Shown one piece after another: positions 20,884 to 32,669 of a stretch of 64,000 nt of DNA (position 1 is the first letter of the stretch; each line of letters starts with the position of its first letter). The notes beneath the pieces are model-generated. The model saw only the letters and a list, made by a program, of their open reading frames with translations. It had not been told where the DNA came from and made no database searches. Origin of the DNA: Guadua angustifolia (Eukaryota; Streptophyta; Magnoliopsida; Poales; Poaceae); assembly GCA_036346375.1 (NCBI GenBank), contig CM070508.1:37902862-37966861 (forward strand). The letters are read 5' to 3'. Both the position numbers and the translations under genes were made by a program.

Positions 20884-21976
20884 TGATGTGACTTTGGGTC
20901 CCGATCTTTCGATGAGAGTGATAACTTCGATTTGGAGGAATTGACTTTGACGATCCGACTACAATGTACGACGACGATGCGCCTTAGCAATCGCTAAACC
21001 AACTCCAGAGGGTTATTGATCTTGCCGTTGGCACGATCAACCTGAACACGAGGTCCGATTCCTGCATGCAACCGAAGAACAAGCAAGAACAATGGTAAAG
21101 CAATCTGAAATTGCAAATATGAATGAAGGATTGATAAGGTGGGGTTCTGAAACAAGGAGCTTCTTAGGCGGCTGTTGAGCACGTCTGGAAGACTCAAAAT
21201 AGTAGCAATGGCTAAACTATCAAATAAACAAAAACCCAAAAACTAAAGTACGGCGGTAGCAAACAATATATAGATGTAAGTGATGGCTAGGGAGCAGCTA
21301 GGGGCGTGCAGCACCCATGGGGGGCGGCCAAGGGGTTGCCCTAGCGTTACATGGGCTTTGGGCCCAAAAGAAAGGTGGCGCAGCACCTGGAGTTTCTGGC
21401 CCGTGACACTCTTTTGTGATTTCCTGTTGTTCCAAGATGAATTTGGCACTGGGGCTGGATCCATTGGAAAGTAGACTCCGAGATCTTTCAAACGTGTACT
21501 CATGGGCCTCTAGAAACCTCCAGAATCAAAAGTTATGGTCGTTTGAAGTTGATGCTGTCGCGGAGGCCGAACCCGCGAATTTGCTGATTCCAAGTCCAAC
21601 TTGAGCATATGATGATTGTGCTTTATGCTTGGCATTTGGAGGTTCTTCTCCTTGGTTCCTAAGGACAATAAGATCATCACAAGAATTAAATAGCATTCCA
21701 TTCTGTGAATCATTTGTATAAAAACTTAGGAACGAATTTACCTGATAATTGAGTAGACGTGCTCGAGCACGAGTTGTAGGTCCTTCTAAAACTTGTTGTG
21801 TATGAGAAGAACCACTCGGCGTGATTGTGTCAATAGGGAAGATGTCCTCATCATCCTCCCCTTCTTCCATTTGAGTTGTCCTCGACTCAAGCTCTTCCTC
21901 TTCTTGGCCCATGGGTGACGTGATGGAGTTGGTCCAACTTGGTGTGGACAAATCCATAGTAGTTTTGTCCTCATCA
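20884..21976 (-). repeat. 5' LTR of TR-GAG2
   Basis: It matches 16057-17150 closely over its full length and carries the same internal second purine tract (21846-21873) and TATA-like box (about 21265-21274). The minus-strand frame at 21526-21957 is the LTR copy of the gag tail and would not be translated from here. Confidence 0.95.
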
Positions 21977-21981
21977 GAATG

Positions 21982-22095
21982 TGTTGCGTATGACCAAGAT
22001 CATTCTCTTAAGAGTCCCTCTTGAGATGATCGAATATGGCTTGAGTCAATTGCTTTAAAAATGCAAAAATATATGTGGGTAAAGAATGCAGATAA
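21982..22095 (+). other. C2 3' UTR fragment, right of TR-GAG2
   Basis: It resumes the sequence broken at 16056 and matches 30477-30543, then runs about 40 bp further, to the start of the middle LTR. That extra part is missing from the right-hand copy. Confidence 0.75.
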
Positions 22096-23721
22096 TGTCA
22101 AACCTTTGTGTGATGAGTAATTGACAAGATTAAAGGTTGATCCGATGAGTAGCTGACTAGATTGAAAGGTTGATCCGAGTTAAATTTGTCTTGAAGCTTT
22201 TTGATAAGTTCTCAACCAAGTAGTGTTTCTTTGCTGAATTTCTCTAGCTTCTCGACTAGTTTTCTTCCTTGGCTAAGTGCTAAGTGCAGAGTGCTTCCAG
22301 TCTTTGCTGCATAGTTTTTAGCTTCTCGACAAGTTTCCTTCTGAGTTGAGAACTCTGCTGCGATCAAGGGGTTGTTAAGTACTCAACAGGTGGTTAGCCG
22401 AGTGGTTAACTAGGTGATTAGCTGGGTGAATTAGCTATGTGGCTAGCCAAGCGTGTCAGCTGAGTGGGCTTGAGTATATGGGATTGCCAACTGGTTTTGG
22501 TTAAATTGTATTTGACTATTTTTAGATAATCAGCGAATATGATTGTGGGCATTACTATGTGAAAGGTTTCCTTGTCTTTGATGGTTGTAGGACGACGGTG
22601 CTAGGTCATGGTGAGGCGGAAGATGACCGAGACTAGGCGAGGTGCGTCGGAGGTCCAGAACGGTTGGGAGATCACTGGAAGATGACCGGAGATGGAGTTC
22701 GGGCAAGCCAAGAAGGCAAGGAAAGAAGCAGATACTAGCTAGATGCTGTGAGGATCAATGAGGACTACTAGTGTACAGTCTAGTTGATAGGAATAGTGGG
22801 TCTAGTAGTATGCTTTGAGAGCTGTGCAAGAAAAACCCTGTGTTAGCGGGTTTAGGGTTTTCCCTTGCAGGCTGTGTGAGTGGGCTCTTCCTAGCACTTA
22901 GATGAGTCTCTAGGGTTGAGAGCTGCATCTAAGGGTGGTAGGTGGCCCAAGATTTGTATAAATATGGAGGGGTGCCTCCATAGAATAGAGGATGAGGGGA
23001 GAGGGATCCCAGAAGGGTTTTAGATGTTTTTGAGTGCTCAATTGAGCTTTGCCCACTTTTGTGTTTGTGGCTATGTAATCTCCCTTCCAGGAATACAAGA
23101 TACATATCAAAGATTTCAATACTTCCATTTTTTTTTGTCATTTACTTTATTCAAGTTACTTTCTGCAATTTAAGTTACGCAATTTACTTCACGCAAGGTG
23201 ATTCTTCCGTCTGCATTCTTTCTTGCGTCTTTTGCGTTCTTGAGTTGATTGATCTTGTATTTTAGTTTTTGTTCGCCCCTAGCTGGTTGTATCTAAGCCT
23301 CCCAGATCTTTTCGCTTTTCTAAATCAGGAGCATGTCTTACACCGATTTCCCTGTTCTTTCTGCTCCTCTTTAAGTGCTCTTTCTTCTCGCACATAAAGG
23401 TTGAATCTTTGAGATTAATCTCGATGATCGATTCGCTAATCAAGTTTCTTCGTGAGCCAAGATCTCATCTACTAGATTTCTACGAGTTTTGTTGAGCCGA
23501 TCAGAAGTTCTTGTAATTCTTGTTCTGGGTTGAGGTATCTGTTTGTGAGGAAATTTTGGGTCTGGTACTCTCACCTACTCCTGTAGGGTACTACCAGCTT
23601 TTCTTCTCAAGAACCTCCACCTTTTTGGGCGATCTTTTGTGTTAGCCTTTTGGAATACTGTGTGTGGGAAAATTTGATTGCAACCATTCACCCCCCCTCT
23701 ATTCGCCATTCCGATCCTTCA
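22096..23721 (+). repeat. middle (5') LTR of C2, near complete
   Basis: It starts TGTCAAACCTTTGTG, lacking about 20 bases after the first TGT compared with the starts at 15097 and 34937, and ends GATCCTTCA. At 1626 bp it compares with 1651 bp for solo LTR S1. TATA box TATAAATAT lies at 22957-22965. It serves as the 5' LTR for the gag-pol that follows. Confidence 0.85.
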
Positions 23722-23723
23722 AT

Positions 23724-23735
23724 TGGTATCAGAGC
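23724..23735 (+). promoter_or_regulatory. primer binding site of C2
   Basis: TGGTATCAGAGC, two bases after the LTR end at 23721, is the tRNA-Met-type site. Confidence 0.9.
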
Positions 23736-23777
23736 CGGTTCTGCTCTTTTCGTAGATCTTGACCGGTCTCAAGAGCC

Positions 23778-25551
23778 ATGGCAACAAACAAGTATTCCAC
23801 CAAGCCTCTGATTTTCTACGGGATTGATTTTCCTTTTTGGAAGTCGAGGATGGAATCATACATCACTGCCTAGGGCTTCTTGATTTGGCAAAAGGTGAAG
23901 CTCCCGTATGATGTTCTTGCCGATGAACACGTCACAGCCGAAAATATGGGTGATGTGGAGGCAAATGCTAAGGCAAAAAATATCCTCATATAGTGACTTA
24001 GCCGTAGTGAGTATGACAGGATCTCTCATCTGTGATCCACTTATGAGATCTGGGTGACCCTCGATGCTTACCATGAGGGTACTACCCAAATCAAAACCGT
24101 GAGGCAGAATCAACACAAGCGTGAGTACAACAAGTTTGAACAACATGTTGGTGAGAGTCTTGATGAGTGTTTCGGTCGATTTACAAAAATTTTGAGCGAT
24201 CTCCGGGCAGTTGGTTGTACATACTCTGACTCGGATAATGCTCGACACTTCTTGACCGCACTTGATCATCGCATTTGGGAAATGAAGGTAACCAACATCA
24301 AGGACACAACCAATTTGTCGACCTTGACTCTTGACGGGCTCTATTCCCGTCTCAACACTCATGAGATTGACGTCGTCTCTTGCAAGACAAAATCTCAGTC
24401 AATGGCTTTGGTTACTGATCCCATTTGTTCCTCTTCTTTTGACTCTTCTGCTATCTTTTCTCTCTCGGCCCTTTGTGAGCTAAGCAATGACTATTTGGAC
24501 AAGTTTCCAGAAGCTGAGTTTGCTCTTCTAACTCACAAATTTTTCCACGCCTACAAAAGGGTGAGAGAGAGAAAAAGGGGAGGTGTGATCACTTGTTTCG
24601 AATGTGGTGGCCCCAAACACATTCGAGCAAATTGTCCAAAACTGGAGATGGGCAAAAATGACTCTGGCAGTTCCTGCAAGAATGACTACAACGATAAGAA
24701 CTGCAACAAGAAGTCTCCAGTTCGTGAGCCGGCACACTAGAAGAAGTACCTTAACTTCTCGAAGAACAAGAAGCTATTCCACCACGTCCTCGCTGACCTC
24801 GACGACAACAACCTCTCCGACACAGAGACATGGAGCGACGAATGCGAGGATGATCCACAAGAGAAGAAAGGCAGCGACAACATCTCCGGCATGTGCTTCA
24901 TGGCAGACACCATCGTACAGTGACTCCGAGCTGTACAGCAACTCGGACGAGGTACCTTCCTATGACCAGCTCAATGAGGCTTTTTGCAAATTAGGAAAAT
25001 TTCATGCTAGAGCTAGAGCTAGGTGTATAGAGCTTGAGAAGGAAGTAGGTATCCTTACTCGGGAGTTAGCTTTTCTTAGATCTTCTCCCTCCCGAGTCAC
25101 TGATGACTGTTCCTTGTGTGATGCCCTACTTGTGGAGCTTGAGAACCTAAGAACCTTGCATGATACTGTGCAAACTGAACTTGAAAGTCTTAGGTCGAAG
25201 AATGCTAGCACTCGAACCGATGATGCTTCCTCTCTAGATGCTAGTTTTCTTCATGCTCATGCTACTCCTTCATGTGATAATTGCCCTAAATTACTTGCTG
25301 AAATAGATGCCATGAGCGTTCACCTTAGGAAGCTTTCTTCTAGAAACGATGAACTTGAAATGCATGCTTTTAAGGTCCCTGTCAGCTCATGTGAGGGCTG
25401 TAAGCAACTGAAACTTGACAATGAAGCTTTAAATGTTAAGTGTGCTAAACTTGATAAGGACTTACTAGATAAGTCACTTAAGAGTTGCTTGCATTGTTCT
25501 GTGATTGAAGGGGATTTAGATAAAATCCAAGTCGAGCTTAGGAAGAAGTGA
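23778..25551 (+). pseudogene. copia (Sirevirus-type) gag and coiled-coil region of C2
   Basis: The start MATNKYSTKP at 23778 fits grass Sirevirus gag. Stops at the places of Gln or other codons appear near 23871 and 23991. The gag core (WVTLDAYHEG, RHFLTALD) and a zinc knuckle (CFECGGPKHIRANC, C-x2-C-x4-H-x4-C) follow. After a stop at about 24738 and a frame change, a long Leu/Glu-rich region (24940-25551) with heptad-like spacing and several CxxC pairs extends to TGA at 25549. Gag packages element RNA; the coiled coil is typical of the extended Sirevirus gag. Confidence 0.8.
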
Positions 25552-26512
25552 GAAGACCAAGCCCATAGGATTAGAGAAGCTCCCTGCATTTCTTGTGAGG
25601 CCCTCAAGATTGAGGCAGCCGTGCTGAAGGAGAAAAATGCACGTGCTGGTATTTCTTCTTCTCTTTTTGGTTCTTCTTCTTCCACTCACCCCTATTCTTC
25701 TTGTGCCTCTCTTTTCCGAGAGTGTGAGTACCTCATGAGCACTCTTGAAATATTTGTAGGAGGCAAGAAGAAACTTAATCTCATTATGGATCAATAAAAA
25801 ATTAGTAGATTTAATCAGGGTCTAGGATTTGACTCCTTGGAGCACGTTAGGACTCATCCTCCTACTATTGTGCGTGGATCTAAGAGTGGAGAGATTGTGG
25901 TTGCTCCCAAGGTGAGTACCACTATGTTTAGGTTTGTTAGAATTGTCCATGGGACTTCTGAGCAGAAGGGTGCTCCTTATGTCACTTCGGCCTCTAGTAA
26001 GGCAAAGTATTCATGCACCTTCTGTAAGAAGGATGGTCACCTAGTAGATTTCTGTTACAGGTGTGCCAAAATCACGAAACGTAAGCATGTTGATGCTCCT
26101 AGGTGTATTCAGGGTCATTCTCAGATCCCGAGTGCATCTAAGGCACACACTGCTACTAATCAAATTGAAAAATCATCTGTTTTTAGGCAGCATCCAGGAA
26201 TCGGTTTTCATACTGTTCAGTCAAGTTTTAGTTCTGGAGCTACTCGTGGTTAGTCTTTCCACCGTTCTTTTGATATTTCTCGTTTTTCCTATCGAGATAG
26301 ATATCAGCGGCATGAGGTGTTTTCAGGTAGGAGACTTAGGCAGCCTCGTTGGGATGGCCCAGCCTTTGCATCATACTACTAGAGTTGCTTTTACTGATCT
26401 TGTGAGAGTTGCTTCTACATTTTCTACTAGAGTTGCTTCTACTGATCTTGTGAGAGTCGAGCATCATAAAGACACTAGAGTCCAGTCTTCTTCTGTGGCT
26501 GGTACTTCGTGA
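25552..26512 (+). pseudogene. C2 gag/linker with second zinc knuckle
   Basis: After the TGA the coiled-coil text continues, then a stretch with CTFCKKDGHLVDFC (near 26013-26054), a second CCHC knuckle. C3 has the same element at the same place (CTHCGRDVHLVDFC). The downstream part is Ser/Arg-rich with a short repeat of RVASTDLVRV at 26375-26460. At least one stop and one shift break the frame. Confidence 0.75.
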
Positions 26513-26516
26513 TGTC

Positions 26517-27557
26517 GTGAGATTGAGTATTGGGTTCCCAAGTCCTCACTTTATTCCAGTACTGAGTCTTCTCTCTCTCTTTTGGTTTGATCAAGTTTAT
26601 CAGATGGGGATGGGAGATGTTTGGATTGCTGACTCTGGCTATTCCCGCCATATGACAAGAGACTCTCGTTGGTTCTCTTCCCTAGTTCGAGCCCCTGGTG
26701 ATGAGTTGATCACTTTTAGGGATGCTTCTTTAGGCAGAGTCATTGCTAAAGGTGCCGTCTACATTAATGAAAATTTTATTCTTTAGGACGTTGCCTTAGT
26801 AAGTAAGCTGCAATATAATTTTCTTTCTGTTTCTTAGCTTATTGATAATTCTTTCGAGTTAAGTTTTAAGAGTAATTCTTGTAGAATCCTTGATTCATCA
26901 GGAGAGTTAGTTTGCGGGATTTCTAGATTTGGAAGAGTCTTTTGTGCTGACTTTTTTATTTCTTCTGGGGACTCCCTTCGGTGTTTGATTGCTTCTGAGT
27001 CCCGTGATCTCTCCATCTGGCATAGGAGATTTGATCACATTGGTTTTTATCATTTGACTAGATTTAGCAGCCATGATCTTATTCGTGGTTTGCCCAAACT
27101 TAAGATGGTCAAAAACTTAGTTTGCTCTCCTTGCCGGCATGGCAAGATGGTTACTACTTCTCATCCTCCAGTCACCGTGGTGATGACTGATGCACCGGGA
27201 TAGCTTTTACACATGGACACAGCTGGTCCAGCTCGAGTGCAGTCAGCAGGATGGAAGTGGCATGTTCTTATCATTGTTGATGATTTTTCGAGGTATTCTT
27301 GGGTATTCTTCATGGCCTCGAAGGATGAGACTTTTTCTCACTTCAGGGAATTTGTTAGTTGGTTGTCTATTGAGCTCCCATGTGCATTACGAGCTATACG
27401 CAGTGATAATGGCACCGAGTTCAAGAAATCCTACTTTAAAAATTTCTATGCGGAATCTGGTTTAGAGCATCAGTTCTCTTCTCCCTATGCCCCTCAGCAA
27501 AATGGCGAGTGGAAAGGAAGAACAGGACCTTGGTTGAGATGGCCAAGACGATGCTAG
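26517..27557 (+). pseudogene. C2 protease, gag-pre-integrase and integrase core
   Basis: WIADSGYSRHMT near 26620 is the copia aspartic protease site (DSG, with Tyr where Cys is usual). It is followed by gag-pre-integrase (WHRRFDHIGF, CSPCRHGKM) and the integrase core (MDTAGPA, RSDNGTEFKK). TAG stops near 26785, 26836 and 27201 interrupt. At 27505 one base is lost so that VERKN is read in the next frame. Confidence 0.85.
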
Positions 27558-28315
27558 ACGAGTACAGTACTCCTAGAAAGTTTTGGGCTGAGGCTATAGC
27601 TACTGCTTGTCATGTTTCCAATCATGTTTTCTTCAGAGCACATTTGCATCGCACTTCTTATGAGTCGAGGTATGGGCGAAAGCCTAGTGTTTCTCATTTT
27701 TGCGTTTTTGGTTGCAAATGCTTTATTTTGAAGTCTGGTAACTTGGACAAGTTTGAATCTCGTTCTTCTGATGGGATTTTTCTGGGTTACTCGATTTCTT
27801 TTCGTAGTTATAGAGTCTGGAGTTGTGATGCGAATAGGATCATGGAGACCTGTGACGTGACCTTTGATGAGGCTAGCCCAGGAGCTAGACCTGATATTTC
27901 AGGCTCTTCTTATCCCTCTGAGACCATCTTTGTAGAGGATGATGAAGATTTTGGTGTTTCACCTGATCCAGTCTCCTCTACACCTGAGGTGCCTCCTTGC
28001 CATCCGACTGCTCCTCTGCAAGTGGCCCTGTTCCATCCTCTTCTGCTCAAGAGGTAGAGGTCACCTCTCCTTCTGGTCCTCCTTGCCACATTCAGCGTTC
28101 TCATCCACCAGAGCAGATCATCGGTGATCTATTTGAGCGTGTCTCGCACTCAAAATCTAGCTTATCTTCTTTCTGCCTTCACTTTGCCTTTGTTGCCTCT
28201 TTTGAGCTAAGGGATGTTACTCATGCATTGTCCGATGAATCATGGATTAATGCTATGCATGAGGAATTGGAAAACTTTGAGAGGAACAAGTCTGGCAGCT
28301 TGTAGAGCCCCCATC
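27509..28315 (+). pseudogene. C2 integrase C-terminus and linker
   Basis: It opens with ERKNRTLVEMAKTMLDEYST, holding the catalytic Glu, and continues with FGCKCFILKSG and SSDGIFLGYS. A Pro/Ser/Glu-rich linker follows, then, after a shift near 28050, the block THALSDESWINAMHEELE that begins RT. Confidence 0.85.
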
Positions 28316-29716
28316 TGGTCATAATGTTATTGGGACCAAGTGGGTGTTCAAAAACAAGCAGAGTGAGGATAGGATTGTCATTCTCAACAAGACTAAGCTA
28401 GTTGCATAGGGATTCACTCAGATTGAGGGTCTTGACTTTGAGGAGACCTTTGCCCCTGTAGCTAGACTAGAGGCAATTAGAATCCTGCTTGCTTTCTCTG
28501 CATCCCAGGGCTTCAAGCTCTATCAAATGGATGTCAAGAGTGCATTCCTCAATGGCTTCATTGAGGAAGAGGTGTATGTCATGCAACCTCCAGGATTTGA
28601 GAACCCCAAATACCCGAACCATGTCTACAAGGTTTCCAAAGCCTTGTATGGACTTAAGCAGGCCCCTAGTCCTATCTTCTCAGTCATGGTTTCAAAATGG
28701 GTATTGTAGACAAGACTCTGTTCATCAAGCACCAAGATTCTCATTTCCTTCTTGTCTAGATTTATGTGGACGATATTATCTTTGGTGGCTCTTCTCATTC
28801 TCTTGTATCTCAATTTTCTGAGGTAATGAGCACAGAGTTTGAGATGAGTATGATGGGCGAGTTGAGCTACCTTCTTGACTTCCAAATCAAGCAGACTCGG
28901 GAGGATACTTTCCTGCACCAAGGTAAGTACACTCGGGACCTCCTGAGGTGGTTTGATATGTCTGATGGGAAGCCTGTGATGACTTCTATGGCCATCACTG
29001 CTGTCCTCGAGCCCGATGAGGATGGTGAGCCTGCTGATCAAAAGGAGTACCGGAGCATAATTGGCTCTCTCTTGTATCTCACTGCCTCTCGGCCGGACAT
29101 ACACTTTGTCGTATGTATGTGCGCTTGCTTTCAGGCTTCTCCTCACGCCTCTCATCATCAGGCAGTGAAGCGCATCTTTAGGTACCTTCGAGCTCGCATT
29201 GATTATGGTATTTGGTACTCTTCTTCTTCTTGTCTATCCCTTAGAGCCTTTTCTGATGTAGACTTTGCCGGCTGTAGGATAGATAGGAAGGGCACTTCTG
29301 GCATGTGCCATTTTATTAGCACTTCTCTTGTTTCTTGGTCTTCTAAGAAGTAGTCTGGAGTCGCACAGTCCACCGTTGAGGCCGAGTACGTAGCTTCTGA
29401 CCGATTCTTTGTAGCTGTGCACTGGATGAGTTCAACCTTGCGGGACTTTGGGTTAAAGATAGAGAGTGTTCCACTTTTCTGTGATAACACTTCTAAAATT
29501 TGCATTGCCAACAACCCAGTGCAGCATTCCTGGACTAAGCACATTGATGTTAGATATCATTTCCTTAGAGACCATGTGGAGAAAGGAGACATAGTGCTTC
29601 AGTTTGTGGAGAGTGACCACCAGTTGGCCGATATCTTTACCAAGCCTTTGGATAGCTCTAGGTTTGTTGCCTTGAGGAGTGAACTTGGGGTTCTGTGCCC
29701 TTACGGCCTTTTGTGA
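28316..29716 (+). pseudogene. C2 reverse transcriptase and RNase H
   Basis: RT motifs run in order: KWVFKNKQ, GFTQIEGLDFEETFAPV, YQMDVKSAFLNG, LYGLKQAPS, then a loss of about ten codons before IYVDDIIFGG. The thumb (MMGELSYLLDFQIKQ) and RNase H (AFSDVDFAG, VEAEYVAS, FCDNTSKICIAN, DHQLADIFTKPLD) follow to a stop at 29714-29716. TAG replaces Gln at about 28408, 28758 and 29351. The stop codon overlaps a purine tract, as in C3. Confidence 0.9.
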
Positions 29717-30544
29717 GGGGGAGCTGATCTGTATATTATGTATTATATCTTATTGCAGTCTATTCTTTCTCCCCTTTGTTATCTGGGTGTTTGTTGATTC
29801 TTCATGCGTTATCTCAAATTCTCTTCTCTCTTGTTACCCAAAAGTTTGAAGTCCGTTTCTTGCACTCTCCCTCCTGTTCTGATCTTCTGGTCTTTTTGTT
29901 GAGTTACCTCTGATTTCTTTGAACTGATAAATTTCTTGAGCTTAATCTTGCTAATGACTCAATTTGAACCAGATTTGTGCTTATATTGGAATCACATATT
30001 GAGGGGGAGTTTAAGAATCTGTCTCATGCATTGCATATAGACTTTATTTTTCATTTTATGAGCGTTGTCTATTATGCAAATGATCCATGTTTAATTTTAT
30101 ACACCATGCTATATTATGAAGAAAATTACTTGCTTAGATACGCCCAAGTTCATTTAATTTGCTAAGCTTGCAAAAAATTTAATTAAAATGAGCTTCAAAA
30201 GAAAAACTTGATAAAAGATGTTGCGTTTACTTGATAAGTTTCTTCTCTAGTTTCATTTGCCATGATTTGTGAAATTCTAGAATTCTCTAGAGTCCCTATA
30301 GCAACTTGGGTCAATCTTGTTTGATCCATACTTGAGTCCTTCACTAGCTTAGCAATCAAAATGATAAAATGAAAGTGAAGCAAAAATTGACTCTTTTTGT
30401 GTGCGTTAAAACTCAACACCTCACATCCACAAGACGGCTTCTCTTTGCACTTGAGATGAACATGGAATGTGTTGTGTATGACCAAGATCAATCTCTTAAG
30501 AGTCCCTCTTGAGATGATCGAATATGGCTTGAGTCAATTGCTTA
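29717..30544 (+). other. C2 3' UTR with two polypurine tracts
   Basis: GAGGGGGAG lies right at the pol stop (29715-29723) and TGAGGGGGAGTTT at 30000-30012. Several such tracts in a long 3' UTR are a known Sirevirus trait. There is no supported ORF. The end is a deletion junction with the LTR. Confidence 0.8.
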
Positions 30545-32037
30545 GCTGAATTTCTCTAGCTTCTCGACTAGTTTTCTTCCTTGACTGAGTGCTAAGTGCC
30601 GTGTGCTTCCAGTCCTTGCTGCGTAGTTTTTAGCTTCTCGACAGGTATCCTTTTGAGTTGAGTACTCTATTGCGATCAAGGGGTTGTTAAGGACTCAGCA
30701 GGTGGTTAGCCGAGTGGTTAACCAGGTGATTAGCTGGGTGAATTAGCTATGTGGCTAGCCAAGCGTGTCAGCCGAGTGGGCTTGAGTATATGGGATTGCT
30801 GACTGGTTTTGGTTAAATTGTATTTGACTATTTTGAGATAATCAGCGAATATGATTGTGGGTATTGCTATGTGAAAGGTTTCCTTGTCTTTGATGGTTGC
30901 AGATGACGGTGCTGGGTCATGGTGAGGCAGAAGATGACTGGGACTAGGCGAGGCGCGTCGGAGGTCCAGAACGGTTGGGAGATCACCGGAAGATGACCGG
31001 AGATGGAGTTCGGGCAAGCCAAGAAGGCAACGAAAGGTGCAGATACTAGTTAGATGTTGCAAGGATCAGTGAGGACTGCTGGTGTATAGTCTAGTTGATA
31101 GGAATAGCGGGTCTAGTAGTATGCTTTGAGAGCCATGCAAGAAAAACCCAGTGTTAGCGGGTTTAGGGTTTTCCCTTGTAGGCTGTGTGAGTGGGCTCTT
31201 CCTAGCCCTTAGATGAGTCTCTAGGGTTGAGAGCTGCATCTAAGGGTGGTAGGTGACCCAAGAGTTGTATAAATATGGAAGGGTGCCTCCACAGAGTAGA
31301 GGATGAGGGGAGAGGGATCTCAGAAGGGTTTTAGAGGTTTCTGAGTGCTCAATTGAGCTTTGCCCACTTTTGTGTGTGTGGCTGTGTAATCTCCCTTCCA
31401 GGAATACAAGATACATATCAAAGATTTCAATACTTCCATTTTTCTTTCTGTCATTTACTTTATGCAAGTTACTTTCTGCAATTTAAGTTACGCAATTTAC
31501 TTCACGCAAGGTGATTCTTCCGTCTGCATTCTTTCTTGCGTCTTTTGCGTTCTTGAGTTGATTGATCTTGTGTTTTAGTTTTTGTTCGCCCCAAGCTGGC
31601 TGTATCTAAGCTTCCTAGATCTTTTCTCTTTTCTAAATCAGGAGCAAGCCTTACACCGATTTCCCTGTTCTTTCTGCTCCTATTTAAGTGCTCTTTCTTC
31701 TCGGATAGAAAGGTTGAATCTTTGAGATTAATCTCGGTGATCGGTTCACGAATCAAGTTTCTCCATGAGCCAAGATCTCATCTACTAGATTTCTACGAGT
31801 TTTGTTGAGCCGATCAGAAGTTCTTGTAATTCTTGTTCTGGGTTGAGGTATCTGTTCATGAGGAACTTTTGGATCTGGTACTCTCACCTACTCCTGTAGG
31901 GTACTACCAGCTTTTCTTCTCAAGAACCTCTACCTTTTTGGGCGATCTTTTGTGTTAGTCTTTTGGAATACTGTGTGTGGGAAAATTTGATTGTGACCAT
32001 TCACCCCCCCCCCTCTGTTCGCCATTCCAATCCTTCA
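30545..32037 (+). repeat. 3' LTR of C2, truncated at its start
   Basis: It is collinear with 22233-23721; the first 140 or so bases of the LTR and about 40 bases of UTR are gone, joined at short shared GCT. TATA box TATAAATAT lies at 31268-31276. It ends AATCCTTCA with TSD CCAAG after it. Homopolymer C at 32004-32014 differs from the other copy. Confidence 0.85.
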
Positions 32038-32042
32038 CCAAG

Positions 32043-32669
32043 AGTAGTAAATTTGATGAGATTAGAGGCTGTGCCTGGAATATAATGAGCAAAATAATGA
32101 ATAGGGAAAATTTTGATGTGGTTGATTTCATTCTTTGTGGGATGCACTCCTCTGCCCGTGATCAATGAAAAAGGATATACTTCACCCCTTATATCATGAT
32201 GATTATTAAAAGGGTGATGGGGTTTCGTGGTGGATGTGGGTGGTTCACAAGCTCTACAAACCATGAGCGGCAGGTCCTTAGGCCATTGGACAAAGAAGAT
32301 AGTCTTCGCAGTAGTCACCACAAGAGGATCATAGGGAAGAGGAGCCACAGACTCAGTCTGCACCGCAGCTCTATTCTGGCTTAGCACATGAGAACTTTGA
32401 TCTTCTGCATAGTGCCATGATGGGCAACTTCACGAGTCTCAAGTCTGACATGATGAGCAATTTTGCTTGTGTCGATGAGTATCAGACTCAGACTCGCTAG
32501 ATTGTTTAGGAGGTCAGAGGGCGGATGGATTTTATTGACTCTACTATCATCGATCTTCGTACTTCCTTTAAGGAGTACCACTCCAAGTAGGCTCCTATTT
32601 CTTTCTGTTGGTACGGGGCTCATCGTACTCCACCTCCTCTGCCAACGCCTTCGTCTTGAGCTTGTGCAG
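32043..32669 (+). pseudogene. element U ORF, second part
   Basis: It continues the frame cut at 15091: SSKFDEIRG, WNIMSK, FDVVDFILCGM, then stops and shifts. A later piece in another frame (near 32385-32640) reads as a helical stretch with TSLKSDMMSN and RMDFIDSTI. The end resembles C-terminal text of unclassified grass retroelement ORFs that finish before a 'GATGACAAAGGGGG' segment (32688-32703). The function is not known to me; a coiled-coil structural protein is possible. Confidence 0.55.

Larger units (their letters stand above)
16057..21976 (-). mobile_element. TR-GAG2: complete gag-only LTR retrotransposon, minus strand
   Basis: LTRs of 1094 bp (16057-17150) and 1093 bp (20884-21976) enclose one long gag-type frame, with TSD GAATG on both sides (16052-16056; 21977-21981). 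The primer site and purine tract are in the right places for minus orientation. There is no pol. It is a sister of TR-GAG1 with longer LTRs. By eye the LTRs differ at about 15-20 sites, near 1.5%, so the insertion is fairly recent. The same flanking sequence without the insertion is seen at 30470-30490, which proves the boundaries. Confidence 0.95.
15097..32037 (+). mobile_element. Ty1/copia Sirevirus-like element C2, three-LTR structure
   Basis: The outer ends are TGTAAGACCATG at 15097 and AATCCTTCA at 32037, flanked by the TSD CCAAG (15092-15096 and 32038-32042). Inside are a 215-bp LTR start, a 3' UTR piece (split by TR-GAG2), a full LTR (22096-23721), primer site, gag-pol, 3' UTR and a truncated LTR. 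This is what remains if two copies joined head to tail by LTR recombination and the first internal region was then deleted. It lies inside the ORF of element U. Confidence 0.85.

Noticed and set aside
23856..24362. 168-codon frame on the minus strand
   Set aside because: Antisense of C2 gag.
28625..29158. 177-codon frame on the minus strand
   Set aside because: Antisense of C2 reverse transcriptase/RNase H.
29725..29740. TGATCTGTATATT as the start of the C2 3' LTR
   Set aside because: It follows a purine tract, but the TSD CCAAG and the S1 ends place the LTR start at TGTAAGACC; the TGATCTG sequence is 3' UTR.
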